From Acidimicrobiaceae bacterium (GTDB lineage Bacteria; Actinomycetota; Acidimicrobiia; Acidimicrobiales; UBA8190): 64,000 nucleotides of DNA. The notes under the pieces are model-generated. The model did no database searches and had not been told where the DNA came from. It saw only the letters and a program-made list of their open reading frames with translations. The stretch spans positions 100,158-164,157 of the forward strand of contig PLXQ01000069.1 of assembly GCA_003151475.1 (NCBI GenBank), read 5' to 3'. Below are positions 37,612-45,765 of the stretch, in pieces (within the stretch, counting starts at the first letter, position 1; each line of letters opens with the position of its first letter). The position numbers and the translations under genes are program-made.

Positions 37612-37627
37612 GACTGACTGTTCAGTC
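37612..37627. promoter_or_regulatory. TetR-gene operator matching the Rieske operator
   Basis: GACTGACTGTTCAGTC is GACTG-N6-CAGTC, the same half-sites and spacing as the operator over the Rieske start. It lies 111 nt upstream of the TetR ATG, overlapping a TTGACT -35-like element. Shared control by the TetR protein is inferred. Confidence 0.6.
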
Positions 37628-37738
37628 TAAGTGGCTGCTACCCTCGGGAAAAGGTGTTCCCAGGCTGATCCCTCTCCCGGCCGGCGGTGATGCTCGTCAC
37701 CGGGGCCGACCGGTGAGGCGTCGCAACAGGATGGACCG

Positions 37739-38413
37739 ATGACGGAGCAAGACAGCGGATTGGCGGGGGTTGCCGATGCCCGCCGTGAGCAGATGCTCCA
37801 GGCCGCCGTGGAGGTCATTGTCGAACGCGGCTTCCCCGAGACCCGCATCGCCGATGTGGCTGAGCGGGTCAACGCCAGCCCCGCCCTCGTCATCTACTAC
37901 TTCAAGACCAAGGACAACCTTCTCGTCGAGGCCCTGCGTTACGCCGAGGACCTCTTCTACGACGCCGGGGTCCGGCGCACCCAGAAGCTGCCCGGCGCCC
38001 GCCAACGGCTGCAGGAGATCGTCCGCATGAGCTGCATCCCCGGCGACGAGAACGGCGGCCCGGCCGAGTCCTGGGTCCTCTGGCTCGACCTCTGGGCCCA
38101 GGCCGTCCGCCACCCCGAGGTGGCCCGGGTCCGCGAGGAGTTCGACCGCCGCTGGCGCGAGGCCATCAGCGCCATCGTGGCCGACGGCCAGAGCGCGGGG
38201 GAGTTCGCCGACATCGTCCCCGACGACTTCGCCCTCTCCTTCACCGCCCTCTTGGACGGCCTGGCCATCCAGATCGCGCTGGGGGACTCGGTCATCACCG
38301 GCGACCGGGCCTTCGCCCTCTGCATGCGCTTCGCCGGCGAGCAGCTGGGCTTCGACGATGCATTGGCCACGAAGGCCCCCAAGTCAACCCGTGGGCGACG
38401 CCTGACCGGCTGA
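37739..38413 (+). CDS. TetR-family regulator
   Basis: The helix-turn-helix (RREQMLQAAVEVIVERGF, TRIADVAERVNASPALVIYYF) is typical of TetR repressors, and YYFKTKDNLLVEAL ends the DNA-binding domain. The 224-residue C-terminal region with ESWVLWLDLWAQAVRHPEVAR resembles the BetI-like TetR_C_6 group, which fits a betaine- or choline-related ligand, though this is inference. A matching operator lies in its own and the Rieske gene promoter. CAACAGGATGGACCG precedes the ATG, containing AGGATGG. Confidence 0.92.
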   Translation: MTEQDSGLAGVADARREQMLQAAVEVIVERGFPETRIADVAERVNASPALVIYYFKTKDNLLVEALRYAEDLFYDAGVRRTQKLPGARQRLQEIVRMSCIPGDENGGPAESWVLWLDLWAQAVRHPEVARVREEFDRRWREAISAIVADGQSAGEFADIVPDDFALSFTALLDGLAIQIALGDSVITGDRAFALCMRFAGEQLGFDDALATKAPKSTRGRRLTG

Positions 38414-38553
38414 GAGCCCTCCGCCACCGGCCACCGGCCCGGCTGCCATCGTTGACCCGGACCGCTCGACGGCCTCACCCAAGTCCCCGTCACCGTTCAT
38501 CGCTTCTGTCTCCGAGCCGCCATCGCGCAACAGCTCTCAACGCGCTGGCCACC

Positions 38554-38670
38554 ATGCTCCTTCTCTTCTCCCTGGCCGCCGTCACCCTCGGTTACCTCGT
38601 CTACCGCCGCCTATTGCGCCGCGAGGGCAAGGGAGCCACCGGTATCGAAGCCTTCGCTGACCAACTGTGA
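38554..38670 (+). CDS. Possible small membrane protein (38 aa)
   Basis: From ATG 38554 the frame encodes one hydrophobic helix (MLLLFSLAAVTLGYLVYRR) and a short basic/acidic tail (LRREGKGATGIEAFADQL). The single-pass topology with positive-inside residues is protein-like. The start lacks a clear Shine-Dalgarno, and the frame is open further upstream without similarity to anything. Its 3' end runs into a tandem repeat. Confidence 0.4.
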   Translation: MLLLFSLAAVTLGYLVYRRLLRREGKGATGIEAFADQL

Positions 38671-38740
38671 CGGCCCGACCCCGCGGATCTGACGGCGCGA
38701 CCCAGCGGATCTGACGGCGCGACCCAGCGGATCTGACGGC
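38669..38740 (+). repeat. 22-bp tandem repeat, about 3.3 copies
   Basis: Units start at 38669, 38691 and 38713, each GACGGC followed by CGACC, then GCGGATCT; the first unit is slightly diverged and a fourth is truncated. Together with the two following repeats it fills the 308-nt gap 38671-38978, where I see no gene. Confidence 0.85.
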
Positions 38741-38820
38741 TCCACAGTGCCGGAGGTGTTGGCGCAGGGTCGCTCTTGTGACCGGTGCGCTGTAGGTTGC
38801 CCGGCAGCAACGAAGCAGCA

Positions 38821-38876
38821 ACCGAGGGACAGCAACCGAGGGACAGCAACCGAGGGACAGCAACCGAGGGACAGCA
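38821..38876 (+). repeat. 14-bp tandem repeat, four perfect copies
   Basis: Four exact ACCGAGGGACAGCA units, then degenerate copies to about 38900. Fourteen bases is not a multiple of three, and I see no coding sense across it. Confidence 0.9.
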
Positions 38877-38916
38877 ACCAGAGACAGCAACAAGAGAGAC
38901 GGCGACACAGAAATCA

Positions 38917-38945
38917 GAGACACAGAGACACAGAGACACAGAGAC
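38917..38945 (+). repeat. 8-bp GAGACACA tandem repeat, three copies plus partial
   Basis: GAGACACA repeats directly before the mycothiol-dependent dehydrogenase gene. The polypurine-rich strand suggests slippage, and copy number may vary between strains. Confidence 0.85.
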
Positions 38946-38978
38946 GATGTCAGACGATTGAGCCAGGGGGCAGTGGCG

Positions 38979-40070
38979 GTGGTGCACGAAGTTCGGGGTG
39001 TAGTGGCCAAGGCCAAAGGTGCGCCGGTCACGTTGGAGACCGTGCTCGTTCCTGATCCCGGCCCGGGCGAGGCGCTCGTCGCCGTCCAGGCCTGCGGCGT
39101 CTGTCACACCGACCTCCACTACCGCGAGGGCGGCATCAACGACGACTTCCCCTTCCTCCTCGGCCACGAAGCGGCCGGCGTGGTGGAGGCCGTCGGGCCT
39201 GACGTCACCTCGGTGACCCCGGGCGACTTCGTCGTCCTCAACTGGCGGGCCGTCTGCGGGGAATGCCGAGCCTGTCGCCGAGGCCGGCCCTGGTACTGCT
39301 TCGCCACCCACAACGCCACCCAGAAGATGACCCTGGCCGACGGCACGGCGCTGTCGCCCGCTCTCGGCATCGGCGCCTTCGCCGAGAAGACCCTGGTGGC
39401 GGCCGGCCAGTGCACGAAGGTCGACAGCCGGGCCCGTCCCGAAGCGGTGGGACTCCTCGGCTGCGGTGTCATGGCGGGCCTGGGGGCGGCCATGTTCACC
39501 GGCGAAATCACCAACGGCGACTCGGTGGCCGTCTTCGGCTGCGGCGGTGTGGGTTGCGCGGCGGTGGCCGGGGCCCGCCTGGCCGGCGCGGCCAAAGTCA
39601 TCGCCGTCGACCTCGATCCCCGCAAGCTCGAGCTGGCCACCCAGTTCGGCGCCACCGACGTGGTGGTGGCCTCCGAGGGCGATCCGGTGGAGAAGATCCG
39701 CGCCCTCACGGGCGGCTTCGGGGCCGACGTCTGCATCGAAGCAGTGGGTAACGCCAAGGTCATGCAACAGGCCTTCGATGCCCGCGACCTGGCCGGTACC
39801 CTCGTCCAGGTGGGGGTACCGACGCCGGACATGCGCATCGACATGCCCATGATCGAGTTCTTCGGCCACGGGGGACGGTTGAAGCCCAGCTGGTACGGCG
39901 ACTGCCTGCCGGCGCGTGACTTCCCCATGCTCGTCGACCTCTATCTCCAGGGCCGGCTCGACCTTGACCGTTTCGTCTCCGAGACGATCCCCCTCGACGG
40001 CGTCGAAGAGGCTTTCCACCGCATGGAGCGCGGTGAGGTCCTGCGTTCGGTCGTCGTCCTCGGACGGTGA
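38979..40070 (+). CDS. mscR: S-(hydroxymethyl)mycothiol dehydrogenase / S-nitrosomycothiol reductase
   Basis: A zinc-dependent medium-chain alcohol dehydrogenase. [32 protein letters not shown] and [18 protein letters not shown] give the catalytic and structural zinc sites, and [15 protein letters not shown] with AVDLDPRK the NAD site. The YREGGIND and [17 protein letters not shown] segments match mycobacterial and Amycolatopsis mycothiol-dependent formaldehyde dehydrogenases. It oxidises the formaldehyde-mycothiol adduct and can also reduce S-nitrosomycothiol. Several GTG codons are possible; 38979 follows AGGGGG at suitable spacing. The formate dehydrogenase gene lies 97 nt downstream. Confidence 0.9.
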   Translation: MVHEVRGVVAKAKGAPVTLETVLVPDPGPGEALVAVQACGVCHTDLHYREGGINDDFPFLLGHEAAGVVEAVGPDVTSVTPGDFVVLNWRAVCGECRACRRGRPWYCFATHNATQKMTLADGTALSPALGIGAFAEKTLVAAGQCTKVDSRARPEAVGLLGCGVMAGLGAAMFTGEITNGDSVAVFGCGGVGCAAVAGARLAGAAKVIAVDLDPRKLELATQFGATDVVVASEGDPVEKIRALTGGFGADVCIEAVGNAKVMQQAFDARDLAGTLVQVGVPTPDMRIDMPMIEFFGHGGRLKPSWYGDCLPARDFPMLVDLYLQGRLDLDRFVSETIPLDGVEEAFHRMERGEVLRSVVVLGR

Positions 40071-40167
40071 CCGCGGTTCAACCTTGCCCCAGGCGCCGCC
40101 GCACGGCGCGACATCCATGTCTGACACGAGTGGCCGCCGCAGGTGGTCGTAACCCAGAGGAGCGATG

Positions 40168-41367
40168 ATGGCCAAGATCGTCTGTGTGCTCTACCAGGAT
40201 CCGGTGGACGGCTACCCGACCACCTACCCCCGTGACGGGATCCCGGCCCTCGACACCTACCCCGACGGCCAGACCCTGCCCACGCCGCACGACATCGACT
40301 TCGTCCCCGGAGCGCTCCTCGGCAGTGTCTCGGGGGAGCTCGGCCTGCGTCGCTATCTCGAAGACGCCGGCCACACCTTGGTCGTCACCGACGACAAGGA
40401 CGGCGCCGATTCGGTCTTCGACCGCGAGCTGGCCGATGCCGACATCGTCATCTCCCAGCCGTTCTGGCCCGCCTATCTGACGGCCGAGCGGATCGACCGG
40501 GCCTCCAATCTCAAGTTGGCCATCACGGCCGGCATCGGATCGGACCACGTCGATCTCCAGGCCGCCATCGAGAAGGGCATCACCGTGGCCGAGGTCACCT
40601 ACTGCAACAGCATCAGCGTGGCTGAGCACGTGGTCATGATGATCCTCTCCCTCGTCCGCAACTACCTCCCCTCCTACGGCTGGGTGACCAGGGGCGGCTG
40701 GAACATCGCCGACTGCGTGGAGCGCTCCTACGACGTCGAGGGCATGACCGTCGGTACCGTGGCCGCCGGCCGTATCGGTTCGGCCGTGCTGAAGCGCCTG
40801 AAGCCGTTCGACATGAAGCTCCATTACACCGACCGCCACCGCCTGCCCGAGTCGGTGGAGCAGGAGCTGGGCCTCACCTTCCATCCGAGCGCCGCCTCCA
40901 TGGTCCCCGTCTGCGACGTGGTCACCATCAACGCGCCGCTGCACCCCGAGACCGAGGGTCTCTTCGACGACGCCCTCATCGGCACCATGAAGCGTGGCGC
41001 CTATCTGGTGAACACGGCCCGGGGGAAGATCTGTGACCGCGACGCCGTCGTCCGCGCCCTCGAAAGCGGCCAACTGGCCGGCTACGCCGGCGACGTCTGG
41101 TTCCCCCAGCCCGCCCCCCAGGACCATCCCTGGCGGACGATGCCCCATCACGGCATGACCCCGCACATCTCGGGCTCGTCGCTCTCGGCCCAGGCCCGCT
41201 ACGCGGCGGGCACCCGCGAAATCCTAGAATGCTGGTTCGAAGACCGGCCCATCCGCGACGAGTACCTCATCGTGGCGGGCGGCCGTCTGGCCGGAGCGGG
41301 GGCGCACTCCTACAGCGAAGGCGACGCCACCGGTGGTTCCGAGGACGCGGCGCGCTACAAGTCGTGA
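40168..41367 (+). CDS. fdh: NAD-dependent formate dehydrogenase
   Basis: The cofactor-independent D-2-hydroxyacid-dehydrogenase-type formate dehydrogenase that converts formate to CO2 with NAD. It follows the well-known Pseudomonas sp. 101 enzyme closely: CVLYQDPVDGYP, ISQPFWPAYLT, VTYCNSISVAEHVVMMILSL, the Asp in LHYTDRHRLPE (which sets NAD preference), the active-site ARGKICDRDAV and TPHISGSSLSAQARYAAGT. The tail HSYSEGDATGGSE is also typical. The second ATG (40168) is preferred because GAGGAG lies five bases upstream. It follows the mycothiol-dependent formaldehyde dehydrogenase. Confidence 0.95.
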   Translation: MAKIVCVLYQDPVDGYPTTYPRDGIPALDTYPDGQTLPTPHDIDFVPGALLGSVSGELGLRRYLEDAGHTLVVTDDKDGADSVFDRELADADIVISQPFWPAYLTAERIDRASNLKLAITAGIGSDHVDLQAAIEKGITVAEVTYCNSISVAEHVVMMILSLVRNYLPSYGWVTRGGWNIADCVERSYDVEGMTVGTVAAGRIGSAVLKRLKPFDMKLHYTDRHRLPESVEQELGLTFHPSAASMVPVCDVVTINAPLHPETEGLFDDALIGTMKRGAYLVNTARGKICDRDAVVRALESGQLAGYAGDVWFPQPAPQDHPWRTMPHHGMTPHISGSSLSAQARYAAGTREILECWFEDRPIRDEYLIVAGGRLAGAGAHSYSEGDATGGSEDAARYKS

Positions 41368-41377
41368 CACGCTCATG

Positions 41378-41507
41378 ACCGGGTCGTCATGCGTACCGGG
41401 TCGTCATGCGTACCGGGTCGTCATGCGTACCGGGTCGTCATGCGTACCGGGTCGTCATGCGTACCGGGTCGTCATGCGTACCGGGTCGTCATGAGCGGGT
41501 CGTCATG
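41378..41507 (+). repeat. 17-bp tandem repeat running into a start codon
   Basis: Six perfect ACCGGGTCGTCATGCGT units (41378-41479), a seventh ending differently (to 41496) and a truncated eighth. Every unit contains an ATG. The last partial unit supplies the ATG at 41505 used by the next gene. Seventeen is not a multiple of three, so ATGs fall in all frames; upstream ATGs at 41406 and 41457 are in frame with the gene. Confidence 0.95.
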
Positions 41508-42227
41508 AACAAGGTGAAGGTGGGCTTCTTCTCCTTCACCGAGATCACCGACCCCGCAGAGCACCGCTCCTACAACGAGTGGCACCAGCTCGACCACATG
41601 CCCGAGCAGTACCCGCTGCTGGGCATGGCCTTCGGTCAACGCTGGGTCTCCACCCCGGCCTGTCGCGCCGCCCGGGCCGTCGACGGTGCCCTTCTCGGTG
41701 CCGTCCACTACGTCACCCTCTATCTGATGACCGAGCCGGTCGAGGGCACCCTCGAGCAGTTCCACGCCCTCGGCGGCCGGCTCCGGGAACTGGGCCGGTT
41801 CCACGAGCACCGTCGGGCGCTGCTGTCGGGACCGTTCGACGTGGACACCGTGGCGGCGGCACCCCGGGTCCTCGTCTCGGCCGAGGCCGTGCCCTACCGG
41901 CCCAACCGGGGCGCTTACATCGTCGTGGAGGAGGGGCCGGCCGCACCGGTGGACACCGCCGCGCTGCTCGAGGTCCCCGCCGTGGCCGGCGTGTGGAGTT
42001 TCATCTCCGACACCGAACGCAGCGGCGCCTGGCGGCCGGGTCGGCGGCGGGTGACGGTCTGCTTCTTGGACGACGCTCCCCTCGACGCGTCGGCGGACCT
42101 GGGCGAAGTCGTCCGTCGGGGGCGCCCAGATGCCGCCGGTGTGATCCACGCCGGCCCGGTGGAGACGGTCACCCCGTGGCAGTGGGACTGGTTCGACGAC
42201 GAAGCGAAACCGTTGCCGGCGTACTGA
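41505..42227 (+). CDS. Dimeric alpha-beta barrel protein, function unknown
   Basis: A 240-residue protein with a ferredoxin-like alpha-beta barrel, signalled by YNEWHQLDHMPEQYPL, the same motif as EthD/DABB proteins, and a second copy of the fold from about residue 125 (VPYRPNRGAYIVVEEG, RRRVTVCFLDDAP). No catalytic residues are recognised. The ATG at 41505 lies in the last unit of the 17-bp repeat and no Shine-Dalgarno is visible apart from repeat sequence. It is downstream of fdh on the same strand, and co-regulation is possible. Confidence 0.75.
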   Translation: MNKVKVGFFSFTEITDPAEHRSYNEWHQLDHMPEQYPLLGMAFGQRWVSTPACRAARAVDGALLGAVHYVTLYLMTEPVEGTLEQFHALGGRLRELGRFHEHRRALLSGPFDVDTVAAAPRVLVSAEAVPYRPNRGAYIVVEEGPAAPVDTAALLEVPAVAGVWSFISDTERSGAWRPGRRRVTVCFLDDAPLDASADLGEVVRRGRPDAAGVIHAGPVETVTPWQWDWFDDEAKPLPAY

Positions 42228-42234
42228 CAAACAG

Positions 42235-43254
42235 TCAGTCCAGCTTCACGATCACCTTGCCGGTGTTGCCTCCGGTGAAGAGCAGGTTCAGCGCATCGGG
42301 CGCGTTTTCGAGTCCCTCGACGATGTGCTCGGAGTGCTTGATCCTCCCCTCGGTCACCCAGCCGAACATCTCCAGCTGTGCCTCGGGAAAACGGTCGAAG
42401 TAATCGAGGATCAAGAAGCCCTCCATCCGGCCCCGCATGACGATCAGGTTCCGGTAATTCCCCGGTCCCTTCACCGGGCCCTCTTCGTTGTACGTCGAGA
42501 TGGCGCCGCACAGCACCACCCGGCCCCGCAGGGCGAGCTGGCCCAGACAGATGTCGAGGATCTCCCCCCCGACGTTGTCGAAGTAGACGTTGATCCCCTT
42601 GGGGCATAGCTGGCGCAGCTTGGCTCCGACGTTGTCGGTCCGGTAGTTCACCACCGCGTCGAAGCCGAGCTCCTCGGTGAGCCAGGCGCACTTCTCCTCG
42701 GTGCCGGCGATGCCCACCACGCGGGCCGCCCCCTTGATCTTGGCGATCTGTCCGACCACCGACCCGGTGGCACCGGCGGCTCCCGAGACCACCACGGTGT
42801 CGCCCTCGGCCACCCGGCCCACGTCGATCAGGCCGAAGTAGGCCGTCATACCGGTCACCCCCAACACGCTGAGCGCCACCAGGGGATCGACCCCGGCCGG
42901 GAGGACCTGCATGGCGCCGGCCCCTTCGTCGACCACGGCGTAGTCCTGCCAACCCGTCATCCCGAAGACGAGGTCGCCCTCCCGGTAGCGCTCGCAGCCG
43001 CTGCTGACCACCTCCCCGATACCACCGCCGCGCACCACATCACCGATTTCGATGGCCGGCAGGTAGCCCGGGGCGTCGTTCATCCAAGTCCGGATGGTGG
43101 GATCGATCGACAGAAACCGGACCCGGACGAGGGCTTCTCCGGCGCCCGGCTCAGGGGTGGTCTTCTCCTCGAGTCGGACGGTCCTTCCGTCGACCATCCC
43201 TTTCGGGCGTTCGGCCAGGACGAGCCGTCGGTTGCGGTCGGAGCTCGCGCTCAT
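42235..43254 (-). CDS. NADPH-dependent MDR oxidoreductase (CurA/leukotriene-B4-dehydrogenase-like)
   Basis: A zinc-free medium-chain reductase. VVSGAAGATGSVVGQIAKIKG is the nucleotide-binding motif, with FLSIDPTIRTWMND near the N-terminus and YFDNVGGEILD in the C-half, all typical of the CurA/PTGR1 group that reduces enone double bonds. The start at 43254 overlaps the upstream gene stop (ATGA), so it is coupled to the F420-dependent gene. The substrate is unknown. Confidence 0.9.
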   Translation of the reverse strand: MSASSDRNRRLVLAERPKGMVDGRTVRLEEKTTPEPGAGEALVRVRFLSIDPTIRTWMNDAPGYLPAIEIGDVVRGGGIGEVVSSGCERYREGDLVFGMTGWQDYAVVDEGAGAMQVLPAGVDPLVALSVLGVTGMTAYFGLIDVGRVAEGDTVVVSGAAGATGSVVGQIAKIKGAARVVGIAGTEEKCAWLTEELGFDAVVNYRTDNVGAKLRQLCPKGINVYFDNVGGEILDICLGQLALRGRVVLCGAISTYNEEGPVKGPGNYRNLIVMRGRMEGFLILDYFDRFPEAQLEMFGWVTEGRIKHSEHIVEGLENAPDALNLLFTGGNTGKVIVKLD

Positions 43255-44279
43255 CGGATCCACTCGCTCAACTGCCGCAGTGTCCCGAGAGGATCGGCCC
43301 CGATGGGCATGACGTTCAGCACGGTGACCCCCGCTTCTCGGTAGGCATCGATCCTCTCCTTCACGTAGCCGGCGGGCCCGATCAGTGAGGTCTCCTCGAG
43401 CAGTTCGGCGGGAACGGCGGCGGCTGCTTCCTCCTTCTTCCCCTCGAGGTAGAGGTCTTGGATCAGCTCCGCCTCTTTCTCGTAGCCGTAGCTGCGCACC
43501 AGGGTGTTGTAGAAGTTGCGTCCCCGCGCTCCCATGCCACCAACATAAAGCGCCGTCATCCCCCGCCCCAGATCACGCAGGTGCTCGAGGCCCTCGCCGA
43601 TGGCCACGATCCCGCCGGCCGCCACCTCGAGAGGCCCGAGAGAGGCGGCCCGCTTGGCGTTGCCCTGCTCGAGAGCGCGACCCCACACCTGGGCGGCCTT
43701 CTCAGGGACGAAGAGGAAAGGGAACCAGCCATCGGCCACCTCGGCCGTCATGGCGACGTTCTTCGGGCCCATGGAAGCGATCCAGACAGGGATCTCGGCG
43801 CGGACCGGATGGGTGATCAGCTTCAGGGGTTTCCCGAGACCGGTCCCCTGGCCGGCGGGGAGGGGAATGGGGTAGAGCCCGTCGTTGGTCAGCACCTCGC
43901 GGCGCCAGACCCGCCGGCAGATGTCGATGATCTCGCGCGTCCGCTCGAGCGGTTCGGTATAGGCCACGCCGTGCCAGCCCTCGATCACCTGGGGGCCCGA
44001 CGCGCCGAGGCCCAAGATGAAGCGCCCTTCGCTCACGGCGTCGAGCCCGGCCGCCGTCTGGGCCATGAGCGCCGGCGTGCGCGAGTAGATGGGCAAGATG
44101 GCGGAGCCGATCTCGATCCTCTCCGTCCGCGCCGCCAGGTAGCCCAACTGACTCGGCCCGTCATAGCCGTAGGCCTCGGCCACCCACACGATGTCGAGCC
44201 CCGCCTGTTCCAGTTCGACGACGGCGTCGAGGGACTGCTTCACACCCCGGGAGTAGTCGAGCATGGTGCTCAGCCGCAT
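43251..44279 (-). CDS. LLM-class F420-dependent oxidoreductase (Rv3520c-like)
   Basis: A luciferase-like TIM barrel of 342 residues. MRLSTMLDYSRGVKQSLD, WVAEAYGYDGPS, GSAILPIYSRTPALMAQTA and RFILGLGASGPQVIEGWHG match the Rv3520c-type F420-dependent family. It should use reduced coenzyme F420 as hydride donor. GAAGGAGTCCCCC precedes the ATG. The MDR gene follows with a 4-nt overlap and an SDR gene lies upstream on the same strand, making a likely three-gene unit. Confidence 0.92.
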   Translation of the reverse strand: MRLSTMLDYSRGVKQSLDAVVELEQAGLDIVWVAEAYGYDGPSQLGYLAARTERIEIGSAILPIYSRTPALMAQTAAGLDAVSEGRFILGLGASGPQVIEGWHGVAYTEPLERTREIIDICRRVWRREVLTNDGLYPIPLPAGQGTGLGKPLKLITHPVRAEIPVWIASMGPKNVAMTAEVADGWFPFLFVPEKAAQVWGRALEQGNAKRAASLGPLEVAAGGIVAIGEGLEHLRDLGRGMTALYVGGMGARGRNFYNTLVRSYGYEKEAELIQDLYLEGKKEEAAAAVPAELLEETSLIGPAGYVKERIDAYREAGVTVLNVMPIGADPLGTLRQLSEWIR

Positions 44280-44326
44280 GGGGGACTCCTTCTCTTGGGC
44301 GAGGGGCTGTTGGATGGGGCGCTTGG

Positions 44327-45094
44327 TCAGCCGACGGTGGCGATGCCACCGTCGACGGGGAGGATGACACCGGTGAGATAGGCACCGGCACGCGAGGCCA
44401 GATAGATGGCGGCACCGGCCATGTCGTCGGGCCGTCCGATCCGCTTCATCGGCGCGCTGGCGGCGATCTGGGCGCCGAAGGCGTCCAGAGTGGCCGCCAT
44501 CATCTTTGATTGGAAGGGACCGGGGGCGATGGCGTTCACCGTGATGCGCGGGGCCAGCTTCTTGGCCAGGTGCCGCGTTAGCTGGTGGACGGCGGCCTTG
44601 GAGGCCGAGTACGAGTAGGTCTCCAGGACCGGGACATGGATGCCGTCGATGGACCCGATGTTCACCACCCGGGCGGGGTCGTCATCGGTGGCCGCCGCCT
44701 CGAGAAGCGGAAGCATGAACTTCGTCGTGTGAAAGACGCCCTTGACGTTGAGCGAGAGCACCCGGTCCCAGGCGGCGTCGTCGAACTCTGCGAGCGGCGC
44801 CCCCCAGGTGTTGCCGGCGTTGTTCACGAGAACGTCCAGCCGTTCCTCGCGCCGGCCCAGCTCGGCCGCCAATTCCCGGCAGCCCGCTTCGGTGGAGAGG
44901 TCGGCCGGCAGGGCGATGCACTCACCCACCTCCGACAGCTCGGCCGCCACGGCGACACAGACTTCGGTGTTGCGCGACGAGATGTAGGTCTTGGCCCCGG
45001 CGTCTACGAAACCGCCGGCGATCATCCGGCCGATCCCGCGTCCACCACCGGTCACCAGAGTGGTCTTGCCGGCGATGGAGAAGAGGTCGGTCAT
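44327..45094 (-). CDS. Short-chain dehydrogenase/reductase
   Basis: A classical SDR of 255 residues. VTGGGRGIG binds the dinucleotide, VLVNNAGNTWG is the NNAG motif, and YSYSASKAAVHQL holds the YxxxK active site. The C-terminal DGGIATVG is also typical. The substrate class cannot be determined. The ATG at 45094 starts the SDR domain directly. It is divergent from the nitroreductase across 49 nt and heads the minus-strand F420/MDR unit. Confidence 0.92.
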   Translation of the reverse strand: MTDLFSIAGKTTLVTGGGRGIGRMIAGGFVDAGAKTYISSRNTEVCVAVAAELSEVGECIALPADLSTEAGCRELAAELGRREERLDVLVNNAGNTWGAPLAEFDDAAWDRVLSLNVKGVFHTTKFMLPLLEAAATDDDPARVVNIGSIDGIHVPVLETYSYSASKAAVHQLTRHLAKKLAPRITVNAIAPGPFQSKMMAATLDAFGAQIAASAPMKRIGRPDDMAGAAIYLASRAGAYLTGVILPVDGGIATVG

Positions 45095-45129
45095 CGGCGG
45101 ACGATACCCCGCTCGGCCCCGTCGGCGCC

Positions 45130-45135
45130 TACGAT
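45130..45135 (+). promoter_or_regulatory. -10 hexamer of the leaderless nitroreductase gene
   Basis: TACGAT lies eight bases before GTG 45144, and no Shine-Dalgarno is present. Confidence 0.42.
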
Positions 45136-45143
45136 GCGCGGCC

Positions 45144-45740
45144 GTGCCCGACTTCTTCGATGTGGTTCTCAAACAGCGCGCCTGCCGAGCTTTCCGCCCC
45201 GACGCCGTGGACGACGCTCTCGTCGAACGGGTCCTCGAAGCAGCCACCTTTGCCCCCAGCGCGGAGAACAAGCAGCCCTGGGTCTTCGTCGTCGTGCGCG
45301 ACCCGGAGCGACGGGCGGCCATTGGTGACCTGAACCGCCGGGCCTGGGAAGGCGGGGCCAAGTCGCATTCCGAGAGCCGTCTCACGCCGACGCTCCTCGA
45401 CGAGGTCGACCGGGGTGCCCAGGGCGGTATCGCCGGCGCTCCCGTCCTCGTGGTGGTCGGGGGCGATACCCGGCTCGGTGACCGCCGGGTCCTGGCCGCA
45501 TCGGTCTTCCCGGCCGTCGAGAACATGCTGCTGGCGGCGGGCGCCCTCGGTCTCGGCGCCGCGCTCACCACCCTTCCCCTCGTCTTCGGCGATGAGCTGG
45601 CCGAGATCGTCGGCTTCCCCTTCGAGGTTCAGCCCATCGCCGTGGTCCCCCTCGGTTGGCCGGCCCGTCCGATGGGGCCGCCGAAGCGGTTGCCGGTGGC
45701 TGAGAAGGCCCACCGCGACGCGTTCGGTTCGCCATGGTGA
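45144..45740 (+). CDS. Nitroreductase-family flavoprotein
   Basis: About 198 residues with the FMN-binding pattern KQRACRAFRPDAVDD, ATFAPSAENKQPWVFVVV and MLLAAGALGLGAALTTLP. Family members reduce nitro groups, quinones or act as dehydrogenases. The GTG start at 45144 lacks a Shine-Dalgarno and appears leaderless. The SRPBCC gene starts 25 nt after its stop. The natural substrate is unknown. Confidence 0.9.
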   Translation: MPDFFDVVLKQRACRAFRPDAVDDALVERVLEAATFAPSAENKQPWVFVVVRDPERRAAIGDLNRRAWEGGAKSHSESRLTPTLLDEVDRGAQGGIAGAPVLVVVGGDTRLGDRRVLAASVFPAVENMLLAAGALGLGAALTTLPLVFGDELAEIVGFPFEVQPIAVVPLGWPARPMGPPKRLPVAEKAHRDAFGSPW

Positions 45741-45765
45741 GCCGGGCCGGGTAAACACTTCTGCG

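Noticed and set aside
38452-38553. Upstream extension of the small membrane protein at 38554
   Set aside because: The extra 34 residues are Arg/Pro/Ser-rich with no start signal, typical of noncoding GC-rich frames.
42224-42238. CTGAC/GTCAG dyad between convergent genes as terminator or TetR site
   Set aside because: Five-base arms with a five-base spacer are too weak, the half-sites do not match GACTG-N6-CAGTC, and there is no T-run.
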